Assembly: GCA_017546725.1 (NCBI GenBank)
Contig: JAFYRX010000023.1
Span: forward strand, 1-46,162
Length of the DNA: 46,162 nucleotides
Source: Alistipes sp.
Lineage (GTDB): Bacteria > Bacteroidota > Bacteroidia > Bacteroidales > Rikenellaceae
Reading direction: 5' to 3'
The notes under the pieces were generated by a model. That model ran no database searches. It saw only the letters and a list, made by a program, of their open reading frames with translations, and was not told where the DNA came from. This document shows positions 32,653-41,440 of this stretch, in pieces; position 1 is the first letter of the stretch; each line of letters begins with the position of its first letter. The position numbers and the translations under genes were made by a program.

Positions 32653-34959
32653 CTACTTCTTTTTGGGGGTATTAACCACCTTCAAGCACTCCTCGTAGGT
32701 GATGGTCTCGGCCTTACGGTTGTGCGGCAAACGATAGTTCTTGCCCTTGTAGGCGATATAAGCTCCGTAGCGACCATTCTTGATGACCATATCCTTATCC
32801 TCCTCGAAGGTCTTGATAGGTGCAGCAGCGGCTACAGCCTGCGCCTTGCTCTGCTCGATGAGTTCTACAGCACGCTCATACTGCAATGTGTAAGGGTCAT
32901 CACTCTTCGCCAATGATGCGAAGGTGTTGCCGTAACGTACATAAGCGCCAAATCGGCCAATGCCGACCATCAAATCCTGGCCCTCGTACTTACCCAGATT
33001 GCGTGGCAACGCGAACAAATCCAAAGCCTCCTCCAACGTGATAGACTCGATGAGTTGGCCCTTCTTGAGCGAAGCATAACGGCTCTTGCCACCCTCCTCG
33101 GCCTCAATCTCGACCATCGGGCCATAACGACCTATGCGAGCCTTAACGGCCTTGCCTGACTCGGGGTCTATACCGAGGACTCTAATCTGATTGTTCTTGT
33201 CGGTCTGTGTCGTGATAGCATTCTCAACCAAGTCGTGGAACGGCGAGTAGAAATCGGTAATCATATCGTTCCACGTGATATCACCCTCGGCGATGCGGTC
33301 AAACTCCTTCTCGACGTTAGCCGTGAAGTTGTAGTCCATAATCTGCTCGAACTGCGACTCGAGGTAGTCATTCACGACCATACCTATATCCGTCGGAGCC
33401 AGACGATTCTTCTCCTTACCGTAACTCTCCGTCAAAGTCTTCTCCGAAATCTTGCCTGCTGACGACAACGTAAGGGCTGTATATTGACGCTTCTGCGCAT
33501 CCTTATTCTGCTTTACGACATATCCGCGATTGATAATCGTCGTGATGGTAGGTGCATAGGTTGACGGACGTCCGATACCCAACTCCTCCATACGCTTAAC
33601 CAACGATGCCTCATTATAACGTGCAGGGGCCATAGAGAAACGCTCCGTAGCGACAATCTGCGACGACTGCACCTCAGCGCCAACCTCCATCTTGGGCAAT
33701 ATTGCCTCGCTGTTCTCGGCTGCTGCATCCTCATCAACCGACTCCGAATACAATCGCAAGAATCCGTCGAAACGTACCACCTCGCCCGTAGCGACAAACT
33801 GCCACTGCGAACCCTCCATATCGATGACGATAGTCGAGCGGTCAACGTCGGCAGCCACCATCTGCGATGCAACCGTACGCTTCCAAATCAATTCGTACAA
33901 ACGCTTCTCGGCTGATGTACCCTCAATCTGGTGACGGTCTATATATGACGGGCGGATAGCCTCGTGAGCCTCCTGTGCGCCCTTGGTCTTGGTCTTATAG
34001 TTATGTGCAGAAGAGTACTTGTCACCAAAGAGTGTGCTAATCTCGTTCTTGCACTGCGCTATGGCCTGTGCCGAGAGGTTTACCGAGTCGGTACGCATAT
34101 AGGTGATAAGTCCCTGCTCGTAGAGTTTCTGTGCTACCGACATAGTCTGTGCCACCGACATACCCAACTTACGGCCCGCCTCCTGTTGCAGAGTCGAGGT
34201 TGTAAAGGGTGCTGCGGGGTAACGCTTCGTAGGCTTCTCCTCAGACTTCGAGACGGTAAACTTCGCACCAACACAACTCTGCAGGAATGCCTCGGCCTCC
34301 TCCTTGGTCTCAAAACGATGCTGCAACTCAGCCTTGAACAGGCTCTGACGCTTATCACCAGCGATATAGAACTGCGCTACAACACGGAAATAGGGAGTAG
34401 AGTTAAATGCTATAATCTCGCGCTCACGCTCCACAATCAATCTCACCGCCACGCTCTGCACACGACCTGCCGACAATGCGGGTTTCACCTTCTTCCACAA
34501 CACGGGCGAGAGTTCAAAACCCACAATGCGGTCCAGCACACGACGTGCCTGCTGGGCATTGACAAGATTCATATCTATAGTACGCGGTGACTCAATGGCG
34601 TTGAGTATGGCGCTCTTGGTAATCTCGTGGAATACGATTCGCTTGGTCTTGTCGATGGGCAAATCCAACACCTCGGCCAAGTGCCACGCAATAGCCTCTC
34701 CCTCGCGGTCCTCATCGGATGCCAACCACACGGTCTTCACCTGCTGCGAGAGTTTCGACAACTCCTCAACTACACGTTTCTTATCGTCCAGAATTTCATA
34801 TTTCGGCGAGAAATCCTTGTCAATCTTTACACCAAGTCCCTTCTTCGAAAGGTCTCGTATGTGGCCGAAACTCGACTTGACCACATAATCCTTGCCCAAG
34901 AACTTCTCGATAGTCTTCGCCTTGGCAGGAGACTCCACAATAACTAAATTTTCCTGCAT
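32653..34959 (-). CDS. topA: DNA topoisomerase I
   Basis: A 768-residue type IA topoisomerase that relaxes negative supercoils by passing one strand through a transient break. Toprim residues Glu9 and DEDREGE (82-88) and the nucleophile Tyr287 in LITYMRTDS are present. The usual four-cysteine zinc fingers are missing. The C-terminal part has DUF/Toprim-type repeats with RIGRYGPMVE, VGIGRFGAYVRYG and KNGRYGAYIAYKGKNY, the layout seen in Bacteroidetes topoisomerases. The DUF4270 gene lies upstream, with a possible terminator between. Confidence 0.97.
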   Translation of the reverse strand: MQENLVIVESPAKAKTIEKFLGKDYVVKSSFGHIRDLSKKGLGVKIDKDFSPKYEILDDKKRVVEELSKLSQQVKTVWLASDEDREGEAIAWHLAEVLDLPIDKTKRIVFHEITKSAILNAIESPRTIDMNLVNAQQARRVLDRIVGFELSPVLWKKVKPALSAGRVQSVAVRLIVEREREIIAFNSTPYFRVVAQFYIAGDKRQSLFKAELQHRFETKEEAEAFLQSCVGAKFTVSKSEEKPTKRYPAAPFTTSTLQQEAGRKLGMSVAQTMSVAQKLYEQGLITYMRTDSVNLSAQAIAQCKNEISTLFGDKYSSAHNYKTKTKGAQEAHEAIRPSYIDRHQIEGTSAEKRLYELIWKRTVASQMVAADVDRSTIVIDMEGSQWQFVATGEVVRFDGFLRLYSESVDEDAAAENSEAILPKMEVGAEVQSSQIVATERFSMAPARYNEASLVKRMEELGIGRPSTYAPTITTIINRGYVVKQNKDAQKRQYTALTLSSAGKISEKTLTESYGKEKNRLAPTDIGMVVNDYLESQFEQIMDYNFTANVEKEFDRIAEGDITWNDMITDFYSPFHDLVENAITTQTDKNNQIRVLGIDPESGKAVKARIGRYGPMVEIEAEEGGKSRYASLKKGQLIESITLEEALDLFALPRNLGKYEGQDLMVGIGRFGAYVRYGNTFASLAKSDDPYTLQYERAVELIEQSKAQAVAAAAPIKTFEEDKDMVIKNGRYGAYIAYKGKNYRLPHNRKAETITYEECLKVVNTPKKK

Positions 34960-34983
34960 CTGAAAAGTTTATTCTTCTAACAC

Positions 34984-35013
34984 GACAAAACCTAAGCGCA
35001 TTGACTTAGGTTT
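34984..35013 (-). terminator. likely terminator of the DUF4270 gene
   Basis: AAACCTAAG (34988-34996) pairs with CTTAGGTTT (35005-35013), 9 bp with an 8-base loop. Only a short T run (about four) follows on the minus strand, so it may be weak. Confidence 0.6.
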
Positions 35014-35037
35014 GCCGCGATATTATTCAAAAGTAGT

Positions 35038-36648
35038 TTATTTCACCAATGTATAGGTCAATTCCAACTCTATGCTTGCCGGATTAATCGACGCATCAGC
35101 ACCCTGTAACGTCGTACGCTTGAAGGTGAACAGGTCGTAAGCGTCGGGGGCAAGATATATCGTGCGCGGCATCGTCATATTATCAAAGTCGAGCGTGCCA
35201 TCGGCCTTTGGCTCCATATCGAGCAACTCGTTCAACAGATATTGGATGTATGACGAAATATTCATCTCATAGAAGGCGCGGCTGCGATTCAGATTTCCAT
35301 CGTAGGCCAGCGTCTCGCCCTCGGCCTCCTTCTCGTAGAGGTAATCGGCAATAGGCACCTGCGACTTGAAATTACTGTATATACCCAATCGGGGAATCGA
35401 CGCATTCATCTTTTCGGCCATCACCAGCGGGTCCATAGCCATATAGTCGTAATCGGCACCCTCGATATATACTCTCAACGCCGCCTGATTTACCGCTGCA
35501 CGAGAGTACTCATCTTTGTCGCTGTTTATATCACGCAACGAATAGAGGAACTCATCAGTCAAAGTCAACTCGGTAACCACACCTCCGCAACCGTCGATGT
35601 AACCCATCGTAACCTCCTTGCGTGAGGCCATATTCTCATCGATATCCAACTCGGCCAACTTGGTAGTCGAGAAGTCATACTCCACTCTCTGGGCTGAGAC
35701 ATTACCATAACCCATAGCGTATGTATCGTTGAAGAAGTATGTCATATCTATCGTATCGGCCATTATCGCAGCATCGGCACCCGCATTACGCGAACGACCA
35801 AAGACCTCGATACCCGATGTCGTGGGATTCAACGAGTAAACAGCACCCTCACCCTCGGGCTCCTCACTTGCAGCCTCAACGTAAAGGCCATAGAAATTAT
35901 GGAGGAAAGCAGAATCGCTCTCATAGGCCTCCAGACCTCCCGTAGCGTTACCATTCTTATCCAATTCCAAGCAGAGCAGACGCTTCAAGAAAGCGGGCGT
36001 AGCCTCGGTCTCCTGCATACGAACGTACTTTGTGGTGGTATAGATGCCCTTCGACTGATTGGGGAACTCGAATGTAAAGATAGGCTCGGCATCGGCCTTC
36101 AAGTGGCCCTTTGCGCGAGGGTCGTACGAGATGTAGAATGTACTATCCTCGGTCTGCTCGTTGACCATCTCCTGAGTGAGTTCGTAGACGTGATAGAGCA
36201 TAGGCTTTGTAGTATCGCCTGCGAATGTATCAACTGCGATACGGAAGACCATAGAGTCATATACGGGACGGTAACCGAATCCGATAGAGTCATCAACGGG
36301 CAACATAAACAGCATCTGGCTGGCAAACGAGAACTTACGCACGCCGAAAATCTCATCCTTCTGATGACCGAGATAGAGTTTGCCCAGCGAATTGGACTTT
36401 ATCGAGTCGGTCTTGAACAGACGTGTCTGAAAAATCTGACAGGGAGCATCCTCGCGGTCACTCTCCTTGACAATGCCCGACTTATAGATACGGTGGCGCA
36501 TTATCATCTGCTGATGGCCCGGAGTCAACTCCTGGCCCAGCGTATAATCGGCTGTGGTAGTACAAGCGGTCAGTGTGGCAAAACACACAGCACACAATAA
36601 AGCCAGCGATGCCAGCACCTTTCCGTATCGGTTGTTACAATTCTTCAT
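35038..36648 (-). CDS. DUF4270 family lipoprotein
   Basis: This 536-residue protein starts at the ATG at 36648, the start that yields a proper lipoprotein signal. MKNCNNRYGKV is followed by a hydrophobic core and a lipobox LTAC with Cys29. A longer reading would only add upstream sequence overlapping the preceding gene. DUF4270 proteins are surface or periplasmic beta-rich lipoproteins of Bacteroidetes with unknown function. The family blocks RAFYEMNISSYIQYLLNELLD and the C-terminal IELELTYTLVK are present. Its start overlaps the end of the glycogen-synthase-like gene by 14 bases. Confidence 0.85.
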   Translation of the reverse strand: MKNCNNRYGKVLASLALLCAVCFATLTACTTTADYTLGQELTPGHQQMIMRHRIYKSGIVKESDREDAPCQIFQTRLFKTDSIKSNSLGKLYLGHQKDEIFGVRKFSFASQMLFMLPVDDSIGFGYRPVYDSMVFRIAVDTFAGDTTKPMLYHVYELTQEMVNEQTEDSTFYISYDPRAKGHLKADAEPIFTFEFPNQSKGIYTTTKYVRMQETEATPAFLKRLLCLELDKNGNATGGLEAYESDSAFLHNFYGLYVEAASEEPEGEGAVYSLNPTTSGIEVFGRSRNAGADAAIMADTIDMTYFFNDTYAMGYGNVSAQRVEYDFSTTKLAELDIDENMASRKEVTMGYIDGCGGVVTELTLTDEFLYSLRDINSDKDEYSRAAVNQAALRVYIEGADYDYMAMDPLVMAEKMNASIPRLGIYSNFKSQVPIADYLYEKEAEGETLAYDGNLNRSRAFYEMNISSYIQYLLNELLDMEPKADGTLDFDNMTMPRTIYLAPDAYDLFTFKRTTLQGADASINPASIELELTYTLVK

Positions 36649-37441
36649 AGAAACGGTTATAATTATCGAAACACTCAGCCTCGTCGGGGTTGTTGTACTC
36701 CAACAACGGCTTGCCGCTCTGGCGAGCATACTCTACGAGAGAGGCATCGGCCTTCTCAGAGGCAATGACCACACCATCGGCATAATCAATAACGAAGCGA
36801 TAGAGATTTTCGTATGAAGGGTTAGATAAATCTTCCAATTTGGGGTCATTTACGCCCTCACCTGCTATCTTTTCTTTAAAATTGTCGCTTAACTGCTTCT
36901 CAAACTTATCGTCGCACAGCGTCACAACAATCTTCACATCGCGGAACAACGGGTCGTCGTGGAACACCTTCTTCAGGTAAATCGGAGTGATGGCCGACAT
37001 CCAACCCAGACAGTGAACTACCGTAGGAGCCCAATTGAGTTTCTTGACAGTCTCCAGCACACCACGAGCGAAGAAGATGGCACGCTCGTCGTTATCTGCA
37101 AACTCCTCACCATTCTCGTCGACCAAAACAGCCTTACGCTCGAAGTAGTCGTCGTTGTCGATAAAATAAATCTGGATTCTGGCTGAAGGGATAGAGGCCA
37201 CCTTGATGATTAGTTGGTGGTCATCGTCGTCAATGATAAGGTTCATTCCCGACAAACGAATCACCTCGTGCAGTTGATTACGACGCTCGTTGATACAACC
37301 ATAGCGTGGCATAAACGTGCGAATCTCGTTACCCCTCTCTTGCATTGCTTGCGCCAAGCGTCGGCAAAGTGACGACAACTCGCTCTCGGGCAAGTAAGGC
37401 ATAATCTCCTGACAAACGTAGAGTATCTTGCGTGCAGCCAT
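36635..37441 (-). CDS. short glycogen/starch-synthase-like protein (GT5 N-terminal domain only)
   Basis: This 268-residue protein matches the N-terminal Rossmann domain of glycogen/starch synthase: ILYVCQEIMPYLPESELSSL at the start, then MPRYGCINE, and a VVHCLGWMSAITPIYLKKVF block that corresponds to the usual HDWHTALVP. The C-terminal nucleotide-sugar-binding half is missing. The usual KTGGL ADP-glucose motif near the N-terminus is replaced by residues around LPESELSS. It therefore is unlikely to make glycogen alone, although short forms like this are annotated as synthases in Bacteroidales. It is coupled to the DUF4270 lipoprotein by a 14-base overlap. It could be a sensor or partner protein. 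Confidence 0.75.
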   Translation of the reverse strand: MAARKILYVCQEIMPYLPESELSSLCRRLAQAMQERGNEIRTFMPRYGCINERRNQLHEVIRLSGMNLIIDDDDHQLIIKVASIPSARIQIYFIDNDDYFERKAVLVDENGEEFADNDERAIFFARGVLETVKKLNWAPTVVHCLGWMSAITPIYLKKVFHDDPLFRDVKIVVTLCDDKFEKQLSDNFKEKIAGEGVNDPKLEDLSNPSYENLYRFVIDYADGVVIASEKADASLVEYARQSGKPLLEYNNPDEAECFDNYNRFYEEL

Positions 37442-37463
37442 ATTATTGGATTTTTACAAAGTG

Positions 37464-37471
37464 CAAATATA
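37464..37471 (-). promoter_or_regulatory. -7 box of the glycogen-synthase-like gene
   Basis: TATATTTG on the minus strand, 22 bases before the ATG. Transcription is predicted near 37457. No -33 box at the expected distance. Confidence 0.5.
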
Positions 37472-37551
37472 ATAATTTTTTTTCAAAGAATCGGCATTTC
37501 GCTCTGCTATGGCCCTCAGTGAGGCCTAACGGCGCATCCCGAAAACCCGTT

Positions 37552-38601
37552 CTACAAAATAAGCATTGCGTCACCGTAAGTACCGAAGCGGTAGCCCTCC
37601 TTAGCCGCCACATCGTATGCATTCATTACGCAGTCGTAACCGCCAAATGCCGCTACCATCATCAACTGTGTTGAATGGGGCAAATGCAGGTTCGACACCA
37701 TAGCGTCGGCAACAGTAAAGTCGTAAGGATGGAAGATGAACTTATTAGTCCAACCCTCCTGAGGCTTAATCATACCACCTGTCGAAACGGCAGTCTCGAT
37801 GGTACGCATAACGGTAGTACCGATAGCCACAACCTTGTGACCGCTGCTCTTGGCTGAATTTACCATCTGCGCAGCCTCCTCCGATACGATATACTGCTCG
37901 GAATCCATCTTATGCTTCGACAAATCCTCAACATCGACATTGCGGAAGTTACCCAAACCTGCGTGAAGAGTGATAAAGGCTGAATCGATGCCCTTAATCT
38001 CCATACGCTTCAACAAATGCTTCGAGAAGTGCATACCAGCCGTAGGAGCCGCTACAGCACCCTCGTGCTTGGCGAATATTGTCTGATAACGCTCGGTATC
38101 CTCCTCCTCAACCTTCTCGCGTACCCAACGCGGCAGCGGAGTCTCACCCAAGCGGTAGAGCGCCTCCTTGAACTCCTCATAAGAGCCATCAAAGAGGAAA
38201 CGCAAAGTACGGCCACGTGAGGTAGTGTTGTCAATCACCTCGGCACCCATCATATCGTCCTCACCGAAATAGAGTTTATTGCCGATACGGATTTTACGCG
38301 CGGGGTCCACCAGCACATCCCATAATCTTAATTCGCGGTTCAACTCTCGCAACAAGAAAATCTCGATTTCGGCACCTGTCTTCTCCTTATTACCGTAGAG
38401 GCGTGCAGGAAAGACCTTAGTGTCGTTGAAGAGGAACAAATCCTTCTCATCAAAATACTCGATGATATCCTTGAAAATGCGATGCTCGATTGTACCCGTA
38501 GCACGATTAACGACCATCAAACGTGACTCATCGCGGTTCTCCGCAGGATATTGAGCCAGCATCTCGCTCTTAAAGTCGTATCCGTATTGAGATAACTTCA
38601 T
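37552..38601 (-). CDS. queA: S-adenosylmethionine:tRNA ribosyltransferase-isomerase
   Basis: A 349-residue enzyme of queuosine synthesis that transfers and isomerises the ribosyl part of SAM to 7-aminomethyl-7-deazaguanine in tRNA wobble position 34, giving epoxyqueuosine. Full-length family match: [19 protein letters not shown] at the start, [13 protein letters not shown], and [14 protein letters not shown], the most conserved block. It acts in the cytosol. It follows truB by 64 bases, so the two RNA-modification genes are likely in one operon. Confidence 0.96.
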   Translation of the reverse strand: MKLSQYGYDFKSEMLAQYPAENRDESRLMVVNRATGTIEHRIFKDIIEYFDEKDLFLFNDTKVFPARLYGNKEKTGAEIEIFLLRELNRELRLWDVLVDPARKIRIGNKLYFGEDDMMGAEVIDNTTSRGRTLRFLFDGSYEEFKEALYRLGETPLPRWVREKVEEEDTERYQTIFAKHEGAVAAPTAGMHFSKHLLKRMEIKGIDSAFITLHAGLGNFRNVDVEDLSKHKMDSEQYIVSEEAAQMVNSAKSSGHKVVAIGTTVMRTIETAVSTGGMIKPQEGWTNKFIFHPYDFTVADAMVSNLHLPHSTQLMMVAAFGGYDCVMNAYDVAAKEGYRFGTYGDAMLIL

Positions 38602-38665
38602 AATTTATAAATCGTTTTATCAACTGTGAAAGACACAAATATCAATATATAATACGAATTTTTCG

Positions 38666-39385
38666 CTATTTTGTTTCACATTCGTGCAACTTTTCCAAAA
38701 AATTCTCCAATTTATACCCATTTTCGGCTGTAAAACCGCCACTGCGGGTACGACGCAACGAGCGTAGATAGGCTCCGCTCTGCAGGGCCTCACCCACCTC
38801 GTAAGCCAATGAACGGATGTAGGTTCCCTTGCTGCATCTCACGCGCAACTTCAGATAAGGCATCGTGAAGTCCAGCACCTCAATCTCGTAGATGTTAATC
38901 AGGGCCTTCTTCAACTCGACCTCCTCACCTGCTCGCGCAAACTCATAGGCTCTGACACCCTCAACCTTCTTGGCCGAGTAGATAGGAGGAGCCTGCAAGC
39001 GCTCGCCCGTAAGCGAGAGCAACGCCTCGTCAATCATTTCTCGTGTGATATGCTCCGTAGGATAACGCTTGTCGATGGGATGCTCCATATCGTGGCTCGG
39101 GGTAGTTGCACCCAACTCCAATTCGGCCACATACTCCTTCTCCTCGCTTTGCAAGGCATTGACCATCTTCGTAGCCTTGCCTATACAGATGAGCAGCACA
39201 CCCGTCGCCAAAGGGTCAAGCGTACCAGCGTGACCAATCTTTATCTTCTTGTAGCCCAGACGGTTGATTAAGACATACTTTATCTTGCGCACCACATCGG
39301 TCGAGGTCCACTCCAGCGGCTTGTCAATGACGGCAATATAACCTTCGCGGAAATCCACCCCACGAAGCGACTGATTTTCTGCCAT
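38666..39385 (-). CDS. truB: tRNA pseudouridine(55) synthase
   Basis: A 239-residue enzyme that makes pseudouridine at position 55 of the tRNA T-loop. KIGHAGTLDPLATGVLLICIGKATK carries the catalytic Asp (in LDPLA). RCSKGTYIRSLAYEVGEAL and PPIYSAKKVEGVRAYE are further family motifs. It is 15 bases downstream of uppP and upstream of queA. Confidence 0.97.
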   Translation of the reverse strand: MAENQSLRGVDFREGYIAVIDKPLEWTSTDVVRKIKYVLINRLGYKKIKIGHAGTLDPLATGVLLICIGKATKMVNALQSEEKEYVAELELGATTPSHDMEHPIDKRYPTEHITREMIDEALLSLTGERLQAPPIYSAKKVEGVRAYEFARAGEEVELKKALINIYEIEVLDFTMPYLKLRVRCSKGTYIRSLAYEVGEALQSGAYLRSLRRTRSGGFTAENGYKLENFLEKLHECETK

Positions 39386-39400
39386 ATTTTTCAGCGTGAA

Positions 39401-40195
39401 TTATACAAAATTGCAAACTATTGACACCACACCCGCCACAGCACAATATACTGCAAACCAGATGAGTTTACCCTTCTGCACGATGCCCAACATAAACTTG
39501 CAGGCTGCGCAACCTACCAGGAACGAGGTTACAAAACCGCAAACCAAAGGCAATATACCGATTGAGCCAAAGACTATTTCGCCCTTCACTACATTAAGGA
39601 ACATCTCGCCCAAGATAGGAGCCAACACCATAAGGAATGAGAACTGTGCAACGGCTGACTTCTTGTTGCCGAGCAGCAAGCCTGTAGCGATAGTAGTACC
39701 AGAGCGTGAAAGACCGGGCATAGAGGCTACAGCCTGTGACAGACCGATGATGAAGGCATCACGATACGAAATCTGCTCCTTCTCACGCGGACGTGCATAG
39801 TAGGCAAACGACAACAGAGCCGCCGTGAGCAACAACATAGCACCCACGATAGTGAGAATGTAGGGTGACTCGAGCATAGCATTGAGATAATCCTTCAGTG
39901 CAAAGCCGACGATACCGATGGGAATCATCGAGATTACCAACTTCAGCACATAAGCCTGCTCGTCGTTGAAGTGACGTGAGAACAATCCCACAAGCAGACG
40001 CTTTACTTCGGGCCACAGGATAACAATCGTACTCAACACCGTTGCGGCATGTAGCGTAACGTCGAAGACGAGGTTTTCCTCGATCTCGACACCCAGCAAC
40101 GCCTTGGCAATCTGCAGGTGACCGCTACTTGATACGGGCAAAAACTCTGTCAAGCCCTGTACGGCTCCGAGGATAATTGATTCAAAAATTGTCAT
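39401..40195 (-). CDS. uppP: undecaprenyl-diphosphate phosphatase
   Basis: A 264-residue integral membrane enzyme (BacA type) that recycles undecaprenyl diphosphate to the monophosphate carrier used by cell-wall enzymes including MurG. It has about eight membrane segments. The two hallmark blocks are [13 protein letters not shown] near residues 14-26, with the catalytic Glu and Ser, and [11 protein letters not shown] further on. Overproduction gives bacitracin resistance in other bacteria. It is in the run with ftsX and DUF3098. Confidence 0.97.
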   Translation of the reverse strand: MTIFESIILGAVQGLTEFLPVSSSGHLQIAKALLGVEIEENLVFDVTLHAATVLSTIVILWPEVKRLLVGLFSRHFNDEQAYVLKLVISMIPIGIVGFALKDYLNAMLESPYILTIVGAMLLLTAALLSFAYYARPREKEQISYRDAFIIGLSQAVASMPGLSRSGTTIATGLLLGNKKSAVAQFSFLMVLAPILGEMFLNVVKGEIVFGSIGILPLVCGFVTSFLVGCAACKFMLGIVQKGKLIWFAVYCAVAGVVSIVCNFV

Positions 40196-40283
40196 TGTTC
40201 GGGTTATTTTTATCTTTAATCTTCAGCACATTTATTTAATTCATAAGCCTTAGGCCTACCCTTTCACGCACGCAAGAAACAAA

Positions 40284-40556
40284 TTAAAATTTCTTAAGCA
40301 GGGCATAAATCTCGAAGGCAAAGCCGCCTACGATAAGCAGCGGAGCAAGCGTGATTCTACGCCACGAGAACATATCATAATTAAACTCGTTGGGGTTTTC
40401 GCTGCCACCGCCCGTCATAAGTACCATACCGAGGACTATCACCACAAAACCTGCGATGAGCAGGATATAATTCTTGATTGTCAAAGGCATCTCGGCATCG
40501 TGCTCATTGGTAGCCGAGTTGAAGCGCTGGCGCAAGTTTTCAATCATCTTTTTCAT
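40284..40556 (-). CDS. DUF3098 family small membrane protein
   Basis: A 90-residue protein with two hydrophobic segments (about 28-47 and 70-85) separated by a GGGSENPNEFNYDMFSWRRI loop, the hallmark of DUF3098. The function is unknown. In Bacteroidetes it lies next to ftsX and uppP, as here (8 bases after ftsX, 88 before uppP), which suggests an envelope or division role. That is inference from context. Confidence 0.85.
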   Translation of the reverse strand: MKKMIENLRQRFNSATNEHDAEMPLTIKNYILLIAGFVVIVLGMVLMTGGGSENPNEFNYDMFSWRRITLAPLLIVGGFAFEIYALLKKF

Positions 40557-40564
40557 TATCGCGA

Positions 40565-41440
40565 TTAATACAAATAAATCTTGTTAGACTTCATATTTAC
40601 GAATTTATTGACGGCAAAGGTCGTAAAAATTAACGATATAACCAATCCGCAAAGCACCATACCGCCGACGGTGATGCCTATTTTCACCAACTCCGTAGTC
40701 GAAACCACCTCGGGCATAGCACCGCTCAGTGCCGCAAGTGAAGCACCAAACAACAGGCTGGCAATGATACCCGACCAAAGGCCCTGCTTGGCCGCAGTAG
40801 CCAGGAATGGGCGCATAATATAGCCCTTCGTAGCGCCGACCAACTTGAAGGTATTAATCAGATAGCGGCGTGAGAAGATAGCCAAACGGATGGTGTTGTT
40901 GAGCAGAATGAGCGAGATGATAAACAACGCTCCACCAAAGGCCAGCAGCACGATTGTAATCTTCGTAATCGTAGAGTGCAGGCGCTCGATTGTCGCGGCA
41001 GGATAGGCCACATAGACCACACCCTCCATAGCCGACAACTTATCGACCATTCTATCCATCACCGCTCTGTCGGTAGATTCTACCGCCACCTCGAAACTAT
41101 TGCGCAAGGGGTTTTCGGCCAGAATCTCTTCTATCTCGGCTGCAAACATACGGCGAAACTCAGCATCATCAATCTTCTGCTGCTTATCGACATAGGTCAC
41201 ATCGACAACCCCTTCGGTCGCCGTAATCTCATTACGCAAAGCTTCACGGCGGTCATCGCCCAAATTATTCTCCAACTCAACCGACAGCGTGATGCTGCGA
41301 CGCAGAGTGTGGGCCGTACCCAAAGCCGCAGTGAGCATATAACCCACCGAGCCCAACAGGAACAGCACCAACGCGATACTGAATGTAGATACTATGTACG
41401 AGCGCAGTACCTTACGCTTTATTCTTTTGTCCTCTTTCAT
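40565..41440 (-). CDS. ftsX: cell division protein FtsX
   Basis: A 291-residue permease-like protein of the FtsEX complex, which activates septal peptidoglycan hydrolysis. It has a short basic cytosolic tail, a first membrane segment (about 15-37), an extracytoplasmic loop of about 120 residues and three C-terminal membrane segments. The conserved block NTFKLVGATKGYIMRPFL lies between segments 2 and 3. The ATPase gene ftsE is not adjacent, as is common in Bacteroidetes. The start overlaps the end of the YfhO gene by 29 bases. Confidence 0.92.
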   Translation of the reverse strand: MKEDKRIKRKVLRSYIVSTFSIALVLFLLGSVGYMLTAALGTAHTLRRSITLSVELENNLGDDRREALRNEITATEGVVDVTYVDKQQKIDDAEFRRMFAAEIEEILAENPLRNSFEVAVESTDRAVMDRMVDKLSAMEGVVYVAYPAATIERLHSTITKITIVLLAFGGALFIISLILLNNTIRLAIFSRRYLINTFKLVGATKGYIMRPFLATAAKQGLWSGIIASLLFGASLAALSGAMPEVVSTTELVKIGITVGGMVLCGLVISLIFTTFAVNKFVNMKSNKIYLY

